A stretch of DNA of 40,315 nt from Paracoccaceae bacterium (GCA_013373445.1 JABXHV010000042.1:1-40315); one strand, 5' to 3'. Shown: positions 17,624 to 25,297, numbered from the stretch's first letter. A program made the numbers and translations. The notes: generated by a model from the sequence alone, not told the origin.

Positions 17624-19066
17624 TCAGGCAACGCCCCGGCGCTGGTGAACGAGCTCAGGCTCCTTGGCAAGAGCGCTATGCCGGCTTCGTCTGAGCTGCT
17701 GGGCAAATTTGCTGCCGTAGTAGATCTCGCTGAACTGGATAGCCGTATCAAGCGCCATCAGCACCGCGTCGCGGCGCGGTCCGACCGTCGTGCCCAATGT
17801 GCTCATCAAGCTGCGGGTCTTGTACTCCAGTGCCTGCTCCAACCCCTGACGGGTCCGCAAGCTGACGTCATTGACTGCAAATATGTCATTCGACTTGCCC
17901 ACCAGCACAAGCGTATGCAGCGCCCGCACGGCCTGATCCAGAACCTCGGTGTTACGTTCGAAATTGCCTTGACTATCGACTTCCGGGACCTCGATGGCTT
18001 CAAGCACCAGATCATGCACATTGCCCAGCTCGGAGGTCACGATGCTCGACACCTGGGTCTTGCTCTGCGCAAGCCGCTTGAACCATTGCGGCATGACTTT
18101 CAGGTCCAGATCACGCTCAATGGAACTCACGAGCGCACGGTAGTCCTCGAGGGCTCTGGCGAAAGCAACCGGGTCAGGATTGTACTTGCGATGTTCATCG
18201 GCAAGGATGCACAGGCGATCTGCCTCGCTCATAACCACATCGATGAACGGCGAGAATTCCGATTTGCTTAGCGCCCGCGTGCTGTCTGTGCCGGCCAGAC
18301 GGATCGCGAAGGAACACAATGATGCGGTGTGCTCTGCGCGGCGTTGCAAGGCAACTGCGACAATGGCAACGCGGTCCGGATGCTGACTGGTCAATCGCTT
18401 GACCATGTTGAGCATCCTGCCGCCCTCGCGCAGTTCATGATCACTGACCACATCCGGAATGCTGTCCAGAAACGGGCCAAGCCAGTTTTCAGCGGCAAAG
18501 ATTTTCAGGATATCCGTCAGGTTCCGATAGCCACGCTCCCCACCCATTTCGATGGTCAGGTTGCGACGCGCCTTGTCCGCTTCACTCAGATGTTCGAGAT
18601 AATCGGACATGGCGTCGATCGCGCGATGGCGAACCTGAACAATCTTGCGTTCAAGCTGCTGATCATTGACCTTTTCGTCTTCGGAGTCCTTGAGCAGTTC
18701 GGCCAGATCCACAGGCAGAATATCGCGCTGAAGCCAGCGCCACGCCCGGTCCAGGGCCTCGCGTTCGATGCGCGCCTCCTGCTTTACCGGCAGGACTTCG
18801 TTGATCAGGAATTCGTCAAGCGGACTGAAGAAGTGCCGCTCTACAAGGCTGCGACGTGACCCGAGCCGCGGCCGTTCTTCGGCAATCGGCTCCCAGCCGC
18901 GCAGCAAACCGGTGGAGGCATCAAGGATCAGCTCGACATTTTCATCGGCACTGCCGGTGTCTCTGGCACGCTCAAGATTGCGGACAAGACTTTCCACCGC
19001 CTTCGGGGACAGGTCCTTCAGGTATTTCTGAATTTTGCTCGACTTTAGATCGCTTGCCGCCATCAT
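17624..19066 (-). CDS. Conserved helical protein of unknown function
   Basis: I do not recognise a named family. From ATG 19066 it is 480 aa, cytoplasmic, with no signal peptide or membrane helix. It is rich in long charged amphipathic helices (VRHRAIDAMSDYLEHLSEADK, AVALQRRAEHTASLCSFAIRL) and has a conserved-looking N-terminal core (KYLKDLSPKAVESLVRNLER). The start is uncertain: ATG 19063 and TTG 19081 are in frame and none has a good SD. It stands between the surface lipoprotein and ccmI, 161 bases upstream of the latter, so it may be its own unit. Base use matches the neighbours, and the length and clean frame argue for a real gene. Two opposite-strand frames inside it are treated as shadows. 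Confidence 0.7.
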   Translation of the reverse strand: MMAASDLKSSKIQKYLKDLSPKAVESLVRNLERARDTGSADENVELILDASTGLLRGWEPIAEERPRLGSRRSLVERHFFSPLDEFLINEVLPVKQEARIEREALDRAWRWLQRDILPVDLAELLKDSEDEKVNDQQLERKIVQVRHRAIDAMSDYLEHLSEADKARRNLTIEMGGERGYRNLTDILKIFAAENWLGPFLDSIPDVVSDHELREGGRMLNMVKRLTSQHPDRVAIVAVALQRRAEHTASLCSFAIRLAGTDSTRALSKSEFSPFIDVVMSEADRLCILADEHRKYNPDPVAFARALEDYRALVSSIERDLDLKVMPQWFKRLAQSKTQVSSIVTSELGNVHDLVLEAIEVPEVDSQGNFERNTEVLDQAVRALHTLVLVGKSNDIFAVNDVSLRTRQGLEQALEYKTRSLMSTLGTTVGPRRDAVLMALDTAIQFSEIYYGSKFAQQLRRSRHSALAKEPELVHQRRGVA

Positions 19067-19174
19067 CTGCGTTCGTACCAAGGCTAAAAGATAACGTGAG
19101 CCTAGAAGACAACGCTTAAATAAAGGTTGCGATAACCAGTTTCGCAGCTTTCATCACCGTTAGAATATGCATTG

Positions 19175-19201
19175 AAAAACAGGTACTTGAGATAATACCT
19201 G
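19175..19201 (-). terminator. Candidate terminator after the lipoprotein gene
   Basis: Read leftward, CAGGTA (19201-19196) and TACCTG (19185-19180) form a 6-bp stem with a 10-nt loop, followed by TTTTT (19179-19175). It lies 34 bases past the lipoprotein stop. The stem is short, so it is probably weak. Confidence 0.45.
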
Positions 19202-19235
19202 AAAGACGTCTGGGAAATAACGTATTGAATTTGGC

Positions 19236-19670
19236 TTAGCCGATAATGCGCCATTCGTCTTTTTCGGCACGGCAGGCAGCGCCGCGTGCGGAAATCGGAC
19301 GGTTATCAATCAGCATGTTGTAGGTGAGTTCCCGGCAGACCTGATCATTGACCTGATAATACGGGCCGGTGGCGACTGACCCCGTGTGGCCGGTCTTGTC
19401 ATTCTGCCATGGAATAACGGCCCCATCGGCGCGGGCCAGCAACGCCTTTTCCTGGGCCACTGTGATCTGTTTGCGATCAGAGCGTTCCAGGGACGCGCCA
19501 AGCTCGTTGCTCAACAGCACTTCTATCGCCGTGCCCGCTTCGCTGTTTGTCATCGAGGAGCTGTCGCGAAAATCAGCAGTCCATGCGGACAAACCACCGG
19601 AGTTTGCAGAGCTACAGCCAGCAAGGGCTGCTCCCAACAATCCAATAATAAGTGCCTGTTTGAACCGCAT
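19236..19670 (-). CDS. Small outer-membrane-type lipoprotein (RT0821/17-kDa antigen-like)
   Basis: A 144-aa exported lipoprotein. ATG 19670 follows AGGAA and opens a signal peptide ending in the lipobox LAGC with C19 as the lipidated residue. The mature part has a GTAIEVLLSNELGASLERSDR segment. Its C-terminal repeat-like motif, VCRELTYNMLIDNRPISARGAACRAEKDEWRIIG, recalls the C-terminal domain of rickettsial 17-kDa/RT0821-type surface proteins (two cysteines and a terminal Trp). A longer frame to 19730 would bury the signal peptide and is rejected. It lies downstream of the FeuPQ-like genes, with 138 bases between, and may be transcribed separately. Confidence 0.75.
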   Translation of the reverse strand: MRFKQALIIGLLGAALAGCSSANSGGLSAWTADFRDSSSMTNSEAGTAIEVLLSNELGASLERSDRKQITVAQEKALLARADGAVIPWQNDKTGHTGSVATGPYYQVNDQVCRELTYNMLIDNRPISARGAACRAEKDEWRIIG

Positions 19671-19808
19671 CTTGGTATTCCTAGAACTTCTATGCCTGAC
19701 TGAATCACGCCCGATGAACCAGTGTAGCATCGATCTTCAAAATATAAGTGCCCAATGTATTCTTTTTAAGTCTTCCCGATGCGCCCTGCAATTCCAAATA
19801 CTTTGATC

Positions 19809-21251
19809 TTACACAGATGGCAGCAACAGTGTGGCCTTCAGGCCACCTTTGTCACTGCGCGACAATTCAAATTCCCCGCCGTAGACCCCTGCAAGATCAG
19901 CAACAATTGACAATCCAAGTCCGGTTCCAGGCACGGTTTCATCAAGACGCTTGCCGCGTTTGACCGCTTCAAGGCGCTGATCTTCCGACAGTCCGGGCCC
20001 ATCATCTTCAACACAGATTTCAAACAGGGCCCGGGCGCTTTCTTCCTGAGACACGGCAGCAACGCTGATCTGTACTTCCAGATCCGCCCACTTGCAGGCG
20101 TTGTCGAGCAGGTTGCCGACCATTTCTTCCAGGTCCTGCTGCTCGCCGCGAAAGCGCAAGTCGCTCAATTCATCCGTATCCGGCATATCGAAGGCGACAT
20201 CCTTGTCCCGGTAGATTTTGGACATGGCGCTCACCATGCGCTCGAGCACCGGCGTCAGTTCACAGGAAACGCCAATCACCCGGCGCTGCGCGGCCATGCG
20301 GGCGCGTTCCAGGTGATGCTGGATCTGGGTCGACATCAGGGTTGCCTGCTCGCCGACCTTGTCGGCGAACTCGCCCTCCGTCGACCGGGCTTCATTGGTG
20401 ATGACGCTCAAGGGGGTCTTGAGCGCATGGGCCAGATTGCCAACATGGGTGCGTGATCGCTCAACCACTTCCCTGTTGGCATGAATAAGCGCATTCAACT
20501 CGACGGCTAAAGGCGCAAGCTCGCCGGGCAAGTCCTCGTCGATCTTTTCCGCCAGGCCGCGTCGGACCTCAATCAGCGACCCTCCCAGACGCTTGAGTGG
20601 TTTCAGCCCGACACGCACCTGAAGATAAATCGCTCCCAGGAGACCAGCACCAAGGATCACCATGGTCAGAAGCACCAATCGCCGGAATTGCCTCACATCC
20701 TCGCGAAAATCATCGGTCTCGGCGGCAACAATGATGTCATAGTTGTTGCCGTTGATCTCGACTGTCAGCCGGCGTACGCGCACTTCCTGCTCTGCCGGAC
20801 CAATGGCGAAATAACTGGTGTCCGGTTCCTGCCTGTCGCCCTGCCCCACCTGCAACATGTCGCCAACGAGCGAGGGCGAGGCGAACAAGACCTCGTTGCT
20901 GGCGTGATCGATGACGGTCCAGTACCAACCAGAGAAAGGCAGATCGAACCGCGGCTCGCCAAGGCCTTGCGGCTTGCGCACAAGGTCACCCTCGGCGTCG
21001 CTGTCACCAGCCACATTGCCATCGGGCACCATGTTCGCAACAATGGTCTTGAGATAGACACCCAACTGGGCGTCAAATGCCCGTTCGCTGGCAGCGCGGT
21101 AGAGCCCTGCAAGCACAATCCCGGCCACCGCCAACGCCAGCATCGACCAGACCGTCGCAACCGTCATCAGGCGGCGGGCAAGCGAAACCTGGCGCTTGGG
21201 CTTGCGCCGCTTTCCCTCGCTGTCGCCAGGCTTGTCGGTCTCAGCCGTCAA
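19809..21251 (-). CDS. feuQ: Sensor histidine kinase, FeuQ/PhoQ-like
   Basis: A 480-aa membrane kinase paired with the FeuP-like regulator. A basic N-terminus precedes membrane helix 1 (about 29-50). A periplasmic sensor of about 140 residues follows, rich in acidic residues (GDSDAEGDLV), then helix 2 (about 191-212), a HAMP-like linker, phospho-His H275 (GNLAHALKTPLSVITNEARS) and HATPase motifs NLLDNACKWA, EDDGPGLSEDQR and GTGLGLSIV. The start is a TTG at 21251: GGAG lies exactly 6 bases upstream and the gene then overlaps feuP by 11 bases; no ATG exists before the first membrane helix. In Sinorhizobium FeuPQ senses low osmolarity and controls cyclic glucan export. The same role here is inference. 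Confidence 0.85.
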   Translation of the reverse strand: MTAETDKPGDSEGKRRKPKRQVSLARRLMTVATVWSMLALAVAGIVLAGLYRAASERAFDAQLGVYLKTIVANMVPDGNVAGDSDAEGDLVRKPQGLGEPRFDLPFSGWYWTVIDHASNEVLFASPSLVGDMLQVGQGDRQEPDTSYFAIGPAEQEVRVRRLTVEINGNNYDIIVAAETDDFREDVRQFRRLVLLTMVILGAGLLGAIYLQVRVGLKPLKRLGGSLIEVRRGLAEKIDEDLPGELAPLAVELNALIHANREVVERSRTHVGNLAHALKTPLSVITNEARSTEGEFADKVGEQATLMSTQIQHHLERARMAAQRRVIGVSCELTPVLERMVSAMSKIYRDKDVAFDMPDTDELSDLRFRGEQQDLEEMVGNLLDNACKWADLEVQISVAAVSQEESARALFEICVEDDGPGLSEDQRLEAVKRGKRLDETVPGTGLGLSIVADLAGVYGGEFELSRSDKGGLKATLLLPSV

Positions 21252-21909
21252 CGGGTTCTCCAAGGCGATAACCAAGACCGCGAACGGTTTCGATCAGATC
21301 TGATCCAACCTTTTTGCGCAAACGGCCAACAAACACTTCTACAGTATTGGAATCCCTATCGAAATCCTGCTCGTACAGATGCTCTGTCAGCTCGGTTCTC
21401 GAGATCACCTTGCCCTGGTGATGCATCAGATAAGACAGCACGCGGTATTCATGCGAGGTCAGTTTGATCGGGCTTCCATTGAGGGTGACGCGGCTGGCAC
21501 GCAGGTCGAGACGCAACTCGCCGCATGTCAGTTCGTTGGAGGCATGCCCTGCCGCACGGCGCACCAGGGCGCGCACACGCGCCAGAATTTCTTCCATGTG
21601 AAACGGCTTGGCGACATAGTCATCGGCGCCGGCATCTATTCCGGCCACCTTATCCGACCAGCGGTCGCGTGCGGTCAGGATCAGCACCGGCATCTTGTGT
21701 CCGTCGCGGCGCCAGTTCTCCAGAACCGACAGGCCGTCGATCTTCGGCAAGCCGAGATCCAGAACCACCGCGTCATAAGGCTCGGTATCACCCAGAAAAT
21801 GGCCTTCTTCACCATCGAAGGCAGTGTCAACGGCGTACCCGGCTTCAACGAGTGAATCGGTCAGCTGGCGGTTGAGATCGGCATCATCCTCGACAACGAG
21901 CAGGCGCAT
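21241..21909 (-). CDS. feuP: Response regulator, FeuP-like (OmpR family)
   Basis: A 222-aa regulator very close in pattern to rhizobial FeuP and to PhoP: receiver with D9/D8 pocket, phospho-acceptor D51 (DAVVLDLGLPKIDGLSVLENW), K101 (YVAKPFHMEE) and the typical ILTARDRWSDKVAGIDAGAD. The winged-helix DNA-binding domain ends in DSNTVEVFVGRLRKKVGSD and VRGLGYRLGE. The gene is co-transcribed with feuQ (11-base overlap) and with the small PepSY/FeuN-like gene 60 bases upstream. Location next to ccmI-E-F-H repeats the rhizobial arrangement feuPQ-cycHJKL, which supports the name. Confidence 0.9.
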   Translation of the reverse strand: MRLLVVEDDADLNRQLTDSLVEAGYAVDTAFDGEEGHFLGDTEPYDAVVLDLGLPKIDGLSVLENWRRDGHKMPVLILTARDRWSDKVAGIDAGADDYVAKPFHMEEILARVRALVRRAAGHASNELTCGELRLDLRASRVTLNGSPIKLTSHEYRVLSYLMHHQGKVISRTELTEHLYEQDFDRDSNTVEVFVGRLRKKVGSDLIETVRGLGYRLGEPVDG

Positions 21910-21969
21910 GTGAACTCCGTTTCTTCAACTTCAATCTGTTCCAGGATCAATCAGGCGACGTGCGCGCAC

Positions 21970-22230
21970 CTAGCGGCTCGCATTCAGCACTTTGGTCTGG
22001 ACTTTGCCGCCGACCAGTACGGCCAGCCGGTAGACATAGCGTCCGCCCTCGATGCACAGGTCCGCCTTGACGACTTCGCCGCCGGCAGCTGCAAGCATCG
22101 ATCCAAGGGGCGCGGCCTGGCCCGAGGCAACGGCCGCGCGTGCTTCGGCTTGCGACAGACACTGCGCGTTGGCAGCGCTTATCGGTGCCAACAGCAGAAG
22201 GACTGCAAGGCAAGTTCGCCTAAATTTCAT
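21970..22230 (-). CDS. feuN: Small periplasmic PepSY/FeuN-like protein
   Basis: An 86-aa exported protein. ATG 22230 opens a clean signal peptide (residues 1-22, ending SAANA-Q). The mature part has the PepSY-like pattern LSQAEARAAVASGQAAPLGS and ends YVYRLAVLVGGKVQTKVLNA. Two cysteines, C24 and C59, could form a disulfide. The position just upstream of feuPQ matches FeuN of Sinorhizobium meliloti, an 83-aa periplasmic repressor of FeuQ. Orthology is inferred from position, size and export signal, not from an alignment. A longer frame begins at TTG 22236 but adds only two residues. Confidence 0.7.
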   Translation of the reverse strand: MKFRRTCLAVLLLLAPISAANAQCLSQAEARAAVASGQAAPLGSMLAAAGGEVVKADLCIEGGRYVYRLAVLVGGKVQTKVLNASR

Positions 22231-22315
22231 GTCCAATCACCACCATCTTGATGCGTCGGTGCCTCCACCTGACGCGGTCTAACGATTCCATGGTGATCTT
22301 ATTAGACCTTGCCAC

Positions 22316-22333
22316 CTGAACACCAGCTGAACA
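22316..22333 (-). promoter_or_regulatory. Tandem CTGAACA direct repeats upstream of feuN
   Basis: CTGAACA occurs at 22316-22322 and again at 22327-22333, exactly 11 bases apart start to start, one helical turn. This is the layout used by OmpR/PhoP-family dimers. It sits in the 211-base divergent region between feuN and the DUF1194 gene, which also holds CCACCTGA twice (22265-22272, 22312-22319) and an inverted GGTCTAA/TTAGACC pair (22276-22308). FeuP autoregulation is an inference. Confidence 0.4.
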
Positions 22334-22441
22334 TTGCGCGGCCAAACATTCACTGAAAACAAGCCTTTCAGGGGGGCGTCGTTGCACAAGTCAGGCGCAA
22401 GAGCTAGGATTTCAGCAGGCTATTGAGCGGAGGAGGCACAA

Positions 22442-23197
22442 TTGACCCGACTTTTGAGACTGTCCGTCTGGCGCAAGGCACTGGCATTACCGGTCAGCTT
22501 TCTGCTTTCCATGATGTATCTTCTGCCCGCCAGCGCCTGTCCGTTGGCGCTTGTGATTGCCATGGACGGATCTTCCAGCGTCAATTCCGAAGAGCACGAG
22601 ATGCAGGTCGCAGGCCTCGCAGAGGCGCTGCGCGACGACGATGTTGTCGAAGCAATCCAGGCCGTTGGCGGCATCTGGTTTTCAAGTTTTGAATGGAGTG
22701 GGCGCTCTCAGCAGAGCATTCAGGTGGGATGGCGCTTTCTGGAAGACCGCGAAGGCATTGAAAAGGCTGCAGAACGATTGCAGCGCTCGGTGCGCGGCTT
22801 CACGCAATATCCAACAGCGCTCGGATATGCGCTTGGCTTTGCCGCAGTCCATTTGAAACAGGTGCCGGAGTTCTGCGTGCGTCAGGTGATCGACGTCGCC
22901 GGTGATGGCATCAACAACGAAGGTTTCAGCCCGCAGATCGCCTATGGAGCGTTCCCCTTCCAGGATGTCACGGTCAACGCGCTTGCTATTGCCGGAGCAA
23001 AGCCTGATCCGGTTCATTACTATCAAAATGAGGTGATCCGTGGTCCGGGATCATTCGTGGAAGTGGCACAAGGCTTTCAGGATTATGCGGCTGCGATGAA
23101 GCGCAAACTGTTGCGCGAGGTCGGCACCAGCTACTCGGTCAATCTTGATCCGGCGCTTGCGCCAGCAATGCCAAAAATGACAACTCTGGAATACTGA
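22442..23197 (+). CDS. Secreted DUF1194 vWFA-domain protein
   Basis: A 251-aa protein with an N-terminal signal peptide (about 1-32, ending LPASA-C). The von Willebrand A-type domain has the MIDAS motif DGSSSV at about 42-47, a conserved Thr in FTQYPTALGYALGF and an Asp in VIDVAGDGINNEG, so it probably binds Mg/Mn ions and a protein ligand in the periplasm. DUF1194 is a common alphaproteobacterial family of unknown role. The start is TTG 22442, six bases after a perfect AGGAGG. It is divergent from feuN and converges with the regulator gene at 23209 across only 11 bases. Confidence 0.85.
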   Translation: MTRLLRLSVWRKALALPVSFLLSMMYLLPASACPLALVIAMDGSSSVNSEEHEMQVAGLAEALRDDDVVEAIQAVGGIWFSSFEWSGRSQQSIQVGWRFLEDREGIEKAAERLQRSVRGFTQYPTALGYALGFAAVHLKQVPEFCVRQVIDVAGDGINNEGFSPQIAYGAFPFQDVTVNALAIAGAKPDPVHYYQNEVIRGPGSFVEVAQGFQDYAAAMKRKLLREVGTSYSVNLDPALAPAMPKMTTLEY

Positions 23198-23208
23198 ACA
23201 AGAGGCGG

Positions 23209-23919
23209 TCAGGCATCGTCATCGGGATTTCGATGCACACCCTTGCGCTCCATTTCGAGATAGAAGTCCTTGAGCGTTGTACCAGGCTCAGCGCGAAAAC
23301 GCTCTCCTGTCGCCGTAATGCTTTCGATGCGATCCACGCGGAACACACGAAAATCATTGCGCAGCTCGCACCACGCAATCAGCGTCCAGACCTTGCCCCA
23401 GAACCATAGCCCGAGGGGACGGATGTGCCGCTGTGAGGCTGCATTCGCCTTGTCGCAGTAGTTAATCTGAAGCTGCGAGGAAGCTTGCGCCGCAGCCTCC
23501 AGAGTGTCGATCCGCATACGAACGGCATCGGTCATCTCTGGTGCCAGAGAATGGATCTGCACATCCTTTGACGTGGTTTGAAGATCGTCCGGCAAGACGG
23601 CCTCAATCTTTGACAGAGCCTCTTCAGCAGAGCGCGCCATGTTCAGACCGCCCCAGGCACGGACCAGCCGGGCCCCGGCGATGAGGGCTGAAATCTCCTC
23701 ACGGGTGAACATCAGCGGCGGCAGGTCATAGCCAGACCGCATGAGATACCCGAGACCGGCGGCGCCATCGATCGGCACACCGGAAGCCTGCAGGTCGGCG
23801 ATGTCGCGGTAGATCGTGCGCTCGGACACCTCCAGCCATTCGGACAACTGGGCGGCACGAATGAGCCGACCACCTCGCAAATACTGAATGATCTGAAACA
23901 GGCGGTCGGCGCGGCGCAT
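23209..23919 (-). CDS. YafY/DeoR-type HTH regulator with WYL domain
   Basis: A 236-aa DNA-binding protein. An N-terminal HTH_11-type domain (LIRAAQLSEWLEVSERTIYRDIADLQ, about 18-43) is followed by the linker GLGYLMRSGYDLPPLMFTREE. The WYL ligand-sensing domain spans about 138-220 (RPLGLWFWGKVWTLIAWCELRNDFRVFRVDRI). WYL proteins are thought to sense nucleotides or other small effectors. It is the second gene of a two-gene unit after the VOC protein (26-base gap). A CCTTTGTT/AACAAAGG inverted repeat before that unit may be its own operator. Confidence 0.88.
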   Translation of the reverse strand: MRRADRLFQIIQYLRGGRLIRAAQLSEWLEVSERTIYRDIADLQASGVPIDGAAGLGYLMRSGYDLPPLMFTREEISALIAGARLVRAWGGLNMARSAEEALSKIEAVLPDDLQTTSKDVQIHSLAPEMTDAVRMRIDTLEAAAQASSQLQINYCDKANAASQRHIRPLGLWFWGKVWTLIAWCELRNDFRVFRVDRIESITATGERFRAEPGTTLKDFYLEMERKGVHRNPDDDA

Positions 23920-23945
23920 GGGAATGGTCCTGACAAGCAGTGTTG

Positions 23946-24311
23946 TTAACCGAAAAGGCTAATGGAGTTGCCGTCCGGGTCAAGGCAATAGGTGAAACGG
24001 CCAACCGGTATTTCGATCGGATCCATTACAACTTCGCCGCCCGCATCGACCAGTCGTTCCATCGTCTCTTCGAGCGTGTCGGGACAGTTCAGATGAACGG
24101 TTGGGCCTGTGCCCTTTGGTGCAGGTTTGCCCGGATACAGATGCCCGGACCGGCCGCCTTCCTTGACCGGGAACATGGCGATCGGGTTGGGACCCATATC
24201 CTGGACGGTCAGTTCTGTTTTGAAAACCGTGTTGTAAAAGGCGATGGACTTGTCGAAATCCGTGACCGGGATTTCAAACCAGACGATGAAGTTTTCAGGT
24301 GTAAATGGCAT
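23946..24311 (-). CDS. VOC-superfamily (glyoxalase/bleomycin-resistance fold) protein
   Basis: A 121-aa single-domain protein with the paired beta-alpha-beta-beta-beta modules of the VOC fold: WFEIPVTDFDKSIAFYNTVF at the front, VHLNCPDTLEETMERLVDAGG in the middle and FTYCLDPDGNSISLFG at the end. Candidate metal ligands are E10, H68-region and E/D near the C-terminus, but the terminal Glu common in glyoxalases is replaced (SISLFG), so an enzyme role is unsure. ATG 24311 follows AAGGAAG; a longer frame to 24350 is rejected because it starts before the SD. First gene of the unit with the WYL regulator. Confidence 0.85.
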   Translation of the reverse strand: MPFTPENFIVWFEIPVTDFDKSIAFYNTVFKTELTVQDMGPNPIAMFPVKEGGRSGHLYPGKPAPKGTGPTVHLNCPDTLEETMERLVDAGGEVVMDPIEIPVGRFTYCLDPDGNSISLFG

Positions 24312-24319
24312 TGCTGCTT

Positions 24320-24339
24320 CCTTTGTTCGATAACAAAGG
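24320..24339 (-). promoter_or_regulatory. Inverted repeat overlapping the VOC gene ribosome-binding site
   Basis: CCTTTGTT (24320-24327) and AACAAAGG (24332-24339) are perfect 8-bp arms with a 4-nt spacer. On the leftward strand the AAAGG of the SD lies inside the arm nearest the start codon. It could be the operator of the co-transcribed WYL regulator or an RNA hairpin hiding the SD. Confidence 0.45.
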
Positions 24340-24352
24340 TTCAATCGCACAG

Positions 24353-24380
24353 GGCTCCTGACAGCATTCTGTCAGGAGCC
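24353..24380. terminator. Perfect 12-bp hairpin between the GTA/lysis unit and the VOC unit
   Basis: GGCTCCTGACAG (24353-24364) and CTGTCAGGAGCC (24369-24380) are separated by CATT. It lies 48 bases past the last gene of the leftward GTA/lysis unit, where a terminator is expected. It lacks a clear T-run in that direction; rightward it is followed by TTTG only. Direction and function are therefore uncertain. Confidence 0.45.
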
Positions 24381-24428
24381 TTTGACCAATTTGATTTATC
24401 CCTCGGCAGTCTTTGCAACAGGGCTTTT

Positions 24429-24932
24429 TCACGCAGCCGGAGGTTCTGGATCATTCGGATCTGGTTCTGCCGGTTTGGCAGGGTCAGCGCCCTTCGAACC
24501 ACTGCCATCACTGTCCATAGGCTGCCTGCCTCCGAGCCCCCTCACCTTTGCGATGCGGGTCACGCCCTTCGCGCCATCGGCCAGGAAGAGGCTGGTCACG
24601 ACCAGTCCGCCCCAGTCCTTGAGAACCGGCACATCGGTGATGTTCCAACCGAAGTGAAAGACATTGTCGATACACAGCGCTGCCCACCAGATGCCGAGCG
24701 GCAAGACAAACACCAGCCGTCCCATACGGCTGACAGAGAACGGCAAGCCGTCGTCAATCAGAGAGAACTTGCGTGCCTGGGCACGGGCATGAATTTCTGC
24801 ACGCACCTGTTCAACAGCCAGTTCGACGCTCTTTTCCTTGTCGGTGATCTCGTCATGAAGGCGTGATTCCATATGCGACAGCAGTCGGTGCATGAAGCCT
24901 TCGGAAAAGATCGACAGCAGAAAATGGATCAT
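24429..24932 (-). CDS. Small membrane protein, holin-like
   Basis: A 167-aa protein, last gene of the GTA/lysis unit. A charged helical N-terminal half (residues 20-58, many Glu/Lys/Arg) precedes two hydrophobic segments (about 74-95, LVFVLPLGIWWAALCID; about 108-122, WGGLVVTSLFLADG). An acidic, Pro-rich tail follows (from about 140, with DPNDPEPP). ATG 24932 overlaps the upstream stop as ATGA and follows AGGAAG. The size, membrane segments and place beside a lysozyme suggest a holin. I cannot confirm a match to the GTA three-helix holin family without a profile search. Confidence 0.6.
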   Translation of the reverse strand: MIHFLLSIFSEGFMHRLLSHMESRLHDEITDKEKSVELAVEQVRAEIHARAQARKFSLIDDGLPFSVSRMGRLVFVLPLGIWWAALCIDNVFHFGWNITDVPVLKDWGGLVVTSLFLADGAKGVTRIAKVRGLGGRQPMDSDGSGSKGADPAKPAEPDPNDPEPPAA

Positions 24933-25297
24933 TGCTGCTTCCTCTCGCTTGTCTGTGCCTCGCGTGACCATCCAGCCTGGCCGTGGGTCACATGGCGCAG
25001 CAAGATGTTGAACAAGGTCACGCCGATGACCACCAGCGGCAGCCTGTCGGCAGGCAGAACCTTGGTCCAGTCGGCAATCGAGAGTTCATCCAGAAGCTCA
25101 GCCACGATGGCCAGACTGCCAAGTGAGCCGTTGAAGGCCAGTGTTTTCCAGCCCGTCATGGGTCCGCGCTCTGTCATGTGTCCGCGCTCTGTCATGGGGC
25201 CTCCATCTGTCTTGCGAAAAACGGTTCTAGTGATCTCCAGCAGGGATGGGAGATACTTGATGACCGGTATAATCAGTCGTGACATTGCGACGTTCAT
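24929..25297 (-). CDS. Small membrane protein of the lysis cassette
   Basis: A 122-aa protein with an amphipathic N-terminus (MSRLIIPVIKYLPSLLEI) and two hydrophobic segments (about 52-72 and 86-105), then a basic C-terminus. Between them is a tandem repeat MTERGH-MTERGP-MTG, encoded by a duplicated 17/18-bp unit. ATG 25297 follows AAGGAAA and lies inside the 3' end of the lysozyme gene (71-base overlap). The stop overlaps the next gene as ATGA. Possible roles are holin, antiholin or accessory lysis protein; the sequence alone does not decide. Confidence 0.6.
   Translation of the reverse strand: MNVAMSRLIIPVIKYLPSLLEITRTVFRKTDGGPMTERGHMTERGPMTGWKTLAFNGSLGSLAIVAELLDELSIADWTKVLPADRLPLVVIGVTLFNILLRHVTHGQAGWSREAQTSERKQQ
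25162..25196. repeat. 18-bp-period tandem repeat in the lysis membrane gene
   Basis: GTCCGCGCTCTGTCATG occurs at 25162-25178 and 25180-25196, an exact copy at an 18-bp period, so the reading frame is kept and MTERG(H/P) is repeated. It looks like a recent slippage duplication. Confidence 0.8.

Noticed and set aside
23940-24866. 308-aa rightward frame across the VOC and holin-like genes
   Set aside because: It spans two real leftward genes with good SDs, has no SD itself and reads like a shadow frame in GC-rich DNA.
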